From NCBI GenBank assembly GCA_902783905.1, contig CACZSP010000196.1, forward strand, positions 1 through 10,710: 10,710 bases of DNA. The letters are read 5' to 3'. The notes under the pieces are model-generated. The model had not been told where the DNA came from, ran no database searches, and was given only the letters and a program-made list of their open reading frames with translations. This document shows positions 7,101 through 10,710 of the stretch, one piece after another; position 1 is the stretch's first letter, and each line of letters starts with the position of its first letter. The stretch is from an uncultured Ruminococcus sp. Lineage in GTDB: Bacteria > Bacillota > Clostridia > Oscillospirales > CAG-272. Made by a program: the position numbers and the translations under genes.

Positions 7101-10100
7101 CGGTGTCGTTGGCGATCGCCTGCTCGTAGTAGTACCTGACCTGTTCGAGGGCGCTGGCGGAGTTCTGCTCGGCGTATACGCGGCCGTTGAGCAGGCTCAG
7201 CAGCTTCGCCTTCGACTCGGCTTCCTCGGCGGCCGCTATCTCGTCGGCAATCGCCTTCGCGGCGGCGGCGGCGTCGGCCTCGATCTCGTCCGGGTCGGGA
7301 ATACGTTCGCCGATCAGGAATTCGTGGGAAGTGATGAGCGAGGTCTGAAGATCCTTGGTGAGATCGTTGACAAGAGTGTAGTACTTGACGATATCATCCT
7401 TCAGGATGTCGTATCTTACCGAATAGTAAGAGTTGAGCACCTGATTTTCCTTCAGCTTGGAGTAATTCTGATAGCAGAGGGTGAAGTATACTCCGGCTCC
7501 GTTTTCAATCGCCTTGAGCAGGCTGTATCCGATGTTGCCTTCCATATTGAGAGGCGAACCGGAGAACTGCTTGCTTCCGTGGAGCACGACTCCGATGAAC
7601 GGGACCGACGCTCCGGATTTGGTGTAGCGGCTGGAGTCGAGAGGCAGGCTCGTGATATAGTCGACGTACTTCCAGGTGTAGGCGTTTCCGCTCTCGGTCA
7701 TAACGTCGTCGAATTTCGAGCTGATGTTCTCGAAAGCCTTGATCGTCAGCTTTTTCGAGTCCTCGCGGTTGTACGGCTCGTCCTCGTCGAAGTCTGAGTT
7801 GAGGGCGCTTCCGAGACTTGCGACCGAGATCGTCTTCGTCACGTCGCCTTCATAGTACTTGAGAAGGTTTTCCGACAGCTTTTCGTAGAAGTGCTCGTAG
7901 TATGCCGCGGAGACGGCAAGCTCGTAACGCCCCATCATCGTCTGGCGCGTGGCGCTGTAGTATCTCTTCGACATATAGGTGTCGTTTATCGATTTGACGA
8001 TGTGCTTCTTGAACTGCAGGCCGTCGAACAGCTTGTCTGTGCTTGCTCTGACGTAGGCGAAATCAAAGTCGGGGAAGATCTGGAATCCCTTTTCGTCGGC
8101 GTATTCCACAAGATCCGAATAGCCCTTTGCTCCGCCGACCGCCTTCTCCCATTTGAGTCTGTACGGGATCGAGGAGAACATTCCTCCGTTGGCGAATCCG
8201 GTGAGCTTGAACTTGATGTTGCCGACGCCCTCGGCGGACAGCTCCTCGTACATCGTCTTGATGTTGTCGAAGGTGCTGAGGGGCGACATCACGTTGACCG
8301 GGATCGAAAGGATCTTCTCGGTTGTCTCGAGAGCTCCGAAGGTCTCGATGAACGCCGGGATGTTTTCGTCAACGTCGTCGTCGGAAAGCGCCTTGAGCAC
8401 GCCGGTGTCGTACAGGTAATCGCGGTACGCCTGGGCCATGCCCATCCAGGAAACTTCATAGTAGTCTTCTATACCCTTCTCCTTCGCGATATCCGCGTCG
8501 GTGAGCATGATATATCTGATCTTGTAGTTGCCCGTGTATTTTCTCGAGCTGACGACCGTCCAGGAGGCGTTGGCTCCGACCGAGATGGCGTTGGCCAGGT
8601 TGTAGGAGTCCTTCGGTCTCGGATAGAAGAGCATGCTGATCGAATTGTACTTGCTCAGCGCGCCGGCGTGATAGGTGGAAAGCTCGGCAAGGGCGTCGCC
8701 CTCTTCGATGATCGCGGCAAATCCGCGGTCTTCTTTATAAATGTAGTCTTTTTCGACTTCCTCGTATTCGGCGGGGGAGATCACCTCGCCGGTCGTCGGA
8801 TCCTTTACCTCTTCGGAAACCAGGACCTCTTCGGTCGTCTTGCGGATGTCGTGGTAGTTGGACACGATACCGAAGACGGGATACCTGATCGTCTCGGAGT
8901 GGGTTCCGGTTATGTTGTTGTAGGCGAAGTCGAATCCGTAGACCTTCGCGTTGATCGTCGTCGTGTTGCCGACGTTAAGATCCTCGTGACGGAAGAGAGT
9001 GCCCGATCCGTCGGGGAAGAAGTTGTATCCGGTGAAGGTCTCCTTCTGGTCGCCGAGAAGATGGTTCGCTCCGGCGCCCATGTAGGGAAGGACGCTGACG
9101 TAGGTCAGCTGGTAGAGCGATTCGTTGAAACGCAGACCGTTGACCGGGAGACGCACGCTCATGCCCCATTCGTCAAGCATATACTCGAGAGAGAGCTTGA
9201 ATAGAGCGGGCGACTTGTCGGATCCTTCGTACTCGGTGAGGTTGTGGTCGTACTCGAGCTGCTCGTAGTTGTAGCTGGATACGTAGGTCTTGATGTAGTT
9301 CTCGACACGCACGATCTCGGACGGTGTGGCGTCGGTGGAGAATACGTAAACGTCCATCTTTCTGCAGATCGGGAAGGCGGCGAGAAGCGACTTCTCTTCT
9401 CTTTCCGAGGTGCATTCGTCGGTTGATTTGAAGTTGTAGTACGCCTGAAGCTGATTGAAACCGAACCACAGACCGTTTTTGGAGATCTTCATTCTGTCAC
9501 CGCGGCTGTTGGTACCGCTGGTGGCGTTGTAATCTCTCCAGTTGATCTCGAACATCGGCTCGTCGTCGTCCTTGTGCTCGCGGGAGATCTCGTTGATCTC
9601 GTTGGCGAAGACGTCGAGTATGACCGTTTCGAATCTGTTTTTCTCAATGATCTTCGGGACCAGCATTCTGGTCTCTTCACGTCCGATCGAGTATTCGACC
9701 CTGACGCCGTTCTTTATGTTCTTGACCTTGATCTGTCCGCGCATCGCGGCCTCGTCAAAGCTGTACATATCCTTTTCGGTGTCGTTGTCGGTATACCTGA
9801 TCATAATCTGGGACATGAGCTTCTTCTTGGTCGAATCAGAGGGAGCGCCGGTCTTGGAGGTGAACTTCGCTCCGACGTCGTAAGGATTCGAGAAGAGTAT
9901 CTGTCCGCTTGCCAGATCCTTTGTGGCGACCTCGCCGGTCAGCGGATCGACCCACAGCTGATACCCGTCTTTTTCGAGCATCATTTCCATCGATTCGAGC
10001 TTTTCCTCGGCGGTGGCGAACTCAAGACTCAGGTACTGCTTGACGGTCGATTCGTAGTCGACGTTTTCGGTCGCTTTTTTGGTTTTGGGATCGATCTGGT

Positions 10101-10191
10101 AGATCAGATCGACGGCGTACGCCCCCGCCTCCACCATAACGGTCCCGAGGAGCATTATGACAGAGAGAACAATTGCGACAATTCTTTTCAT
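4168..10191 (-). CDS. Giant secreted DUF5696-like protein with a long coiled-coil insertion
   Basis: A 2007-residue exported protein of unknown function. A signal peptide (1-26, MKRIVAIVLSVIMLLG to AYA) has no lipobox. Residues about 30-600 are beta-rich with long surface loops and include the FFPDGSGTLF element (392-401), which I associate from memory with DUF5696 proteins. Residues 607-957 look like a beta/alpha barrel of the glycoside-hydrolase sort: IETFGALE, IKFKLTGFANGG, IFPDFDFAYV (Asp708, Asp710), FIGVVLHG and LITSHEF (Glu957). From about 969 to 1912 the chain is almost pure helix rich in Ala, Glu, Lys and Tyr. An acidic linker (1918-1941) then leads to a short beta domain (1942-2007, with VRIGYANGVSFVLNYN and VPAYGG) that would normally close the barrel module. 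There is no LPXTG, SLH domain or C-terminal membrane segment. ATG 10191 is preferred over the GTG/ATG just upstream because the ribosome binding site is nine bases from it. It is the second gene of the operon. The glycosidase-like role is inference. Confidence 0.85.
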   Translation of the reverse strand: MKRIVAIVLSVIMLLGTVMVEAGAYAVDLIYQIDPKTKKATENVDYESTVKQYLSLEFATAEEKLESMEMMLEKDGYQLWVDPLTGEVATKDLASGQILFSNPYDVGAKFTSKTGAPSDSTKKKLMSQIMIRYTDNDTEKDMYSFDEAAMRGQIKVKNIKNGVRVEYSIGREETRMLVPKIIEKNRFETVILDVFANEINEISREHKDDDEPMFEINWRDYNATSGTNSRGDRMKISKNGLWFGFNQLQAYYNFKSTDECTSEREEKSLLAAFPICRKMDVYVFSTDATPSEIVRVENYIKTYVSSYNYEQLEYDHNLTEYEGSDKSPALFKLSLEYMLDEWGMSVRLPVNGLRFNESLYQLTYVSVLPYMGAGANHLLGDQKETFTGYNFFPDGSGTLFRHEDLNVGNTTTINAKVYGFDFAYNNITGTHSETIRYPVFGIVSNYHDIRKTTEEVLVSEEVKDPTTGEVISPAEYEEVEKDYIYKEDRGFAAIIEEGDALAELSTYHAGALSKYNSISMLFYPRPKDSYNLANAISVGANASWTVVSSRKYTGNYKIRYIMLTDADIAKEKGIEDYYEVSWMGMAQAYRDYLYDTGVLKALSDDDVDENIPAFIETFGALETTEKILSIPVNVMSPLSTFDNIKTMYEELSAEGVGNIKFKLTGFANGGMFSSIPYRLKWEKAVGGAKGYSDLVEYADEKGFQIFPDFDFAYVRASTDKLFDGLQFKKHIVKSINDTYMSKRYYSATRQTMMGRYELAVSAAYYEHFYEKLSENLLKYYEGDVTKTISVASLGSALNSDFDEDEPYNREDSKKLTIKAFENISSKFDDVMTESGNAYTWKYVDYITSLPLDSSRYTKSGASVPFIGVVLHGSKQFSGSPLNMEGNIGYSLLKAIENGAGVYFTLCYQNYSKLKENQVLNSYYSVRYDILKDDIVKYYTLVNDLTKDLQTSLITSHEFLIGERIPDPDEIEADAAAAAKAIADEIAAAEEAESKAKLLSLLNGRVYAEQNSASALEQVRYYYEQAIANDTGAYSVDTNGKVTLTIGMNTLVSQVLELTDQKNALQADADTKLYNSDVLKAVLDSWKEIYNPFNSFMSTGLNGAYTDMISTYEKGLASHATNQATADTRMANVEKALSTYITAQLAKVESLLKTYKETPNEENLAAVVAAAGSLENAEQYVYLYGKKSETAADLKAMAGAYLTSEAYLALKAKADEAAAAETAALAEEAELINSLAGNAEYTAAKQALSKAQTALTQRKTVLSNIITNCDNLLPTVEEKYNEHKLLADLRADAEAELAVVALGTDTSNEYIAAVAAARAELAKFTPKSSAAGAASDAAKAELKAYEDNYRATYESSAEYAAAEAAADSAAAAVDAIIEKITAESPAKAALDEYVKYAEERAAASRERSSYELAYLTDAKYNELKDASDKANAEFKTVSSGLLAGMEDSSEYKKLKEEYDNARAALDVFELAYEQEEKFQPVKEAYEKAKEAYDKFVEIPDTEEYRKLKSDAEKASEEYEKVIASVADIINGKSDAAITDAQIKQIDSAAAAKGKAVAELEMFEAKHQAEVEAIREYPYYLSDLNVSKRAVESYAAAYLKTLEQAIKDSESEEKPEETLGGKYKAAKAAFQKAETALNYFTGATSVPKTVTDAKVWSEMIKTDAKYVAADQARSKAKDNLSNYQKQFSAWIMATTEAGLSGVTDPAILELNAKYIAASAKYNAANDQMTAAGNALRTVDPQLYSAANSYYSVVNTLISNENTDLANKTNLETSGLKAAYDKANASFSKVKEKVDSLTKESSDAEADYTLTATELGTVTKKQADAIKSVKTQISRVSTNIVPRLNYYVKNARTALADTDYALEVLGSDTSYSEDLRKDLAATNAKVHEIEAEIRELSKKTLEAAKHSLEEASKIITTDTTVADPYDDSTPAEETEEEETEEDEGYPVTKYTDQSGNIVRIGYANGVSFVLNYNYFDVTCVVGEETVSVPAYGGIRFNADGTSKTFTTKIN
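4369..4440 (-). other. Acidic linker in the giant protein
   Basis: This encodes residues about 1918-1941, rich in Asp, Glu, Thr and Pro, with a run of the form EETEEEETEEDEG. It separates the end of the coiled coil from the short C-terminal beta domain and is probably a flexible, possibly calcium-influenced, hinge. Confidence 0.7.
4456..7287 (-). repeat. Region coding for the ~940-residue coiled-coil insertion
   Basis: This encodes residues about 969-1912 of the giant protein. At least eleven blocks share a heptad pattern that starts with an aromatic residue: aromatic, then Leu/Ala at +3, an aromatic/Ala/Leu at +7, Ala at +10, Leu/Tyr/Phe at +14 and often an aromatic or Val at +17. Examples are SEYKKLKEEYDNARAAL, EEYRKLKSDAEKASEEY, AKYNELKDASDKANAEF and GKYKAAKAAFQKAETAL. 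The first residues of the blocks fall at 1206, 1240, 1309, 1358, 1419, 1450, 1477, 1503, 1621, 1664 and 1712, so spacing is irregular (26 to 118) and the blocks are not identical at DNA level. The earlier part (969-1000) is an Ala run. One probable beta hairpin (DTNGKVTLTIG, near 1036-1046) interrupts the helices. Confidence 0.75.
7321..8373 (-). other. Putative barrel domain of the giant protein
   Basis: This encodes residues about 607-957. Alternating predicted strands and helices suggest a TIM-type barrel like that of glycoside hydrolases. Candidate catalytic or ligand residues are Asp708 and Asp710 in FPDFDFAY, His871 in VVLHG and Glu957 in TSHEF, chosen because they sit at predicted strand ends. 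The fold and the function are both inference from sequence pattern. Confidence 0.5.
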
Positions 10192-10200
10192 TATCATCAC

Positions 10201-10206
10201 TCCTCC
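10201..10206 (-). promoter_or_regulatory. Ribosome binding site of the giant gene
   Basis: The minus strand reads AAAAGGAGGA immediately before GTG ATG ATA ATG. The GGAGGA core abuts the GTG at 10200, is three bases from the ATG at 10197 and nine bases from the ATG at 10191. Only the last has normal spacing, and it also yields a standard signal peptide beginning MKRIV. The site lies four bases after the stop of the upstream membrane protein gene, suggesting translational coupling. Confidence 0.85.
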
Positions 10207-10210
10207 TTTT

Positions 10211-10710
10211 TCAGATTCGGTAGTTGATCTCGGTTATGATGTTCGTAATGAAGCTTACGATCTTTCCGAGAAGTGTCGTGAACAGGATCGCCACGAACAT
10301 CAGAAACGCCATGGCGACTATCGTTCCGACGGTGGTTATCAGGTTCTTGCCGACGGTGTAGTCGTGAGTTACCATCATTCCGACGAAGATCAGCAGGAAC
10401 GCCCAGATCAGCGCTATGGTGTTGATGAAGGAAACTATGTCGAGCTCGGCCTTGAGAGCGAAGTTCGAATAGATCGTCGTCGGTACGATAAGCATCGGGA
10501 TGGGAAGCAGCGAGTAGCAGCAGGCGATGAAGATGTCCTTCATGCTGCCTTCGCCGTCAAAGAGGGTCGTCAGGCACCAGTTTCCGACGATCCAGAGCGC
10601 AAGCGGAACGATCACGCCGAGGGAGGTCTGTACGAGCGTCTGATATCTGCCCTCCGGATTCACGAGATATCCGGAGCCGATCTCCTGATAGAAGACCGCG
10701 ATAAGCGTTA
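10211..10710 (-). CDS. Yip1-family multispanning membrane protein, C-terminal part (cut by window edge)
   Basis: The reading frame stays open to the right edge, so the true start is outside the window; the GTG at 10663 is internal, since a coherent sequence (TLIAVFYQEIGSGYL) precedes it. The visible 165 residues hold four or five membrane segments. The motif FDGEGSMKDIFIACCYSLLP, followed by a hydrophobic stretch and then an Asn-Phe-Ala-Leu loop, fits the bacterial Yip1-like family, whose members are integral membrane proteins of unknown biochemical role. The protein ends ITNIITEINYRI. Its stop is directly followed by the ribosome binding site of the giant gene, so the two are co-transcribed and probably coupled. 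Family members in such operons may carry a large N-terminal extracellular domain; that part cannot be seen here. Confidence 0.75.
   Translation of the reverse strand, partial: TLIAVFYQEIGSGYLVNPEGRYQTLVQTSLGVIVPLALWIVGNWCLTTLFDGEGSMKDIFIACCYSLLPIPMLIVPTTIYSNFALKAELDIVSFINTIALIWAFLLIFVGMMVTHDYTVGKNLITTVGTIVAMAFLMFVAILFTTLLGKIVSFITNIITEINYRI

Noticed and set aside
4456..7287. FIVAR-type or other known surface helical modules in the coiled coil
   Set aside because: The FIVAR-type Tyr-Thr/Ser-Trp pattern is absent and the spacing is irregular, so I did not assign a known module.
4021..7797. A 1258-codon open frame on the plus strand, opposite the giant gene
   Set aside because: It is a shadow. 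The sense gene rarely uses the codons (TTA, CTA, TCA) that would put stops in this antisense frame. The translation is Gly/Val/Arg/Leu-rich without domains, has no ribosome binding site, and runs antisense across the start of the permease gene.
7891..9204. A 437-codon plus-strand open frame
   Set aside because: Same antisense shadow of the giant gene; Val/Gly/Asp/Arg-rich, low-complexity translation with no recognisable family.
10211..10663. A 150-residue membrane protein starting at GTG 10663
   Set aside because: The frame stays open to the window edge with plausible protein sequence and no ribosome binding site is seen before the GTG, so this is an internal codon of a longer gene.
1..10710. 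CRISPR array, tRNA/rRNA genes, insertion sequence or attachment sites
   Set aside because: No regularly spaced direct repeats, tRNA-like cloverleaf, transposase reading frame or terminal inverted repeats were seen in the short gaps between genes.

Overview
The window looks like chromosomal DNA of a moderately GC-rich Bacillota, most likely an anaerobic Clostridia-class gut or rumen bacterium. This is inferred from strong Shine-Dalgarno sites (GGAGG-type), a serpin carried as a lipoprotein, LplB/MalG-type sugar permeases without their own ATPase, and the pairing of a Yip1-like membrane protein with a giant secreted protein that resembles the DUF5696 group. All supported genes lie on the minus strand, so the window reads biologically from right to left. 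I see no RNA genes, insertion sequences or CRISPR array.

Right to middle (10710 to about 2025) is one tight operon. It begins with the C-terminal part of a Yip1-family multispanning membrane protein, cut by the window edge. Next comes a 2007-residue secreted protein, then two ABC permease subunits (UgpA/LplB-like and MalG/YtcP-like). The gaps are 13 to 20 bases and each holds a good ribosome binding site. A perfect 17-bp hairpin follows the last gene. The most striking object is the giant protein. An N-terminal beta-rich part and a barrel-like domain are followed by about 940 residues of Ala/Glu/Lys/Tyr-rich coiled coil. The chain then returns to a short beta domain of the kind that would normally close the barrel module. 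Neither a solute-binding protein nor an ATPase is in view; they may lie upstream or elsewhere.

Left part: a lipoprotein serpin (595-1890) with a recognisable inhibitory hinge, then a near-consensus promoter driving rlmB (23S rRNA 2'-O-methyltransferase), which is cut by the left edge.

Working model (inference): the permeases import an oligosaccharide or other small solute, the giant protein processes or senses a substrate at the cell surface while spanning some distance by its coiled coil, and the Yip1-like protein sits in the membrane beside them. The serpin is a separate transcription unit that may protect surface proteins from host or microbial proteases.
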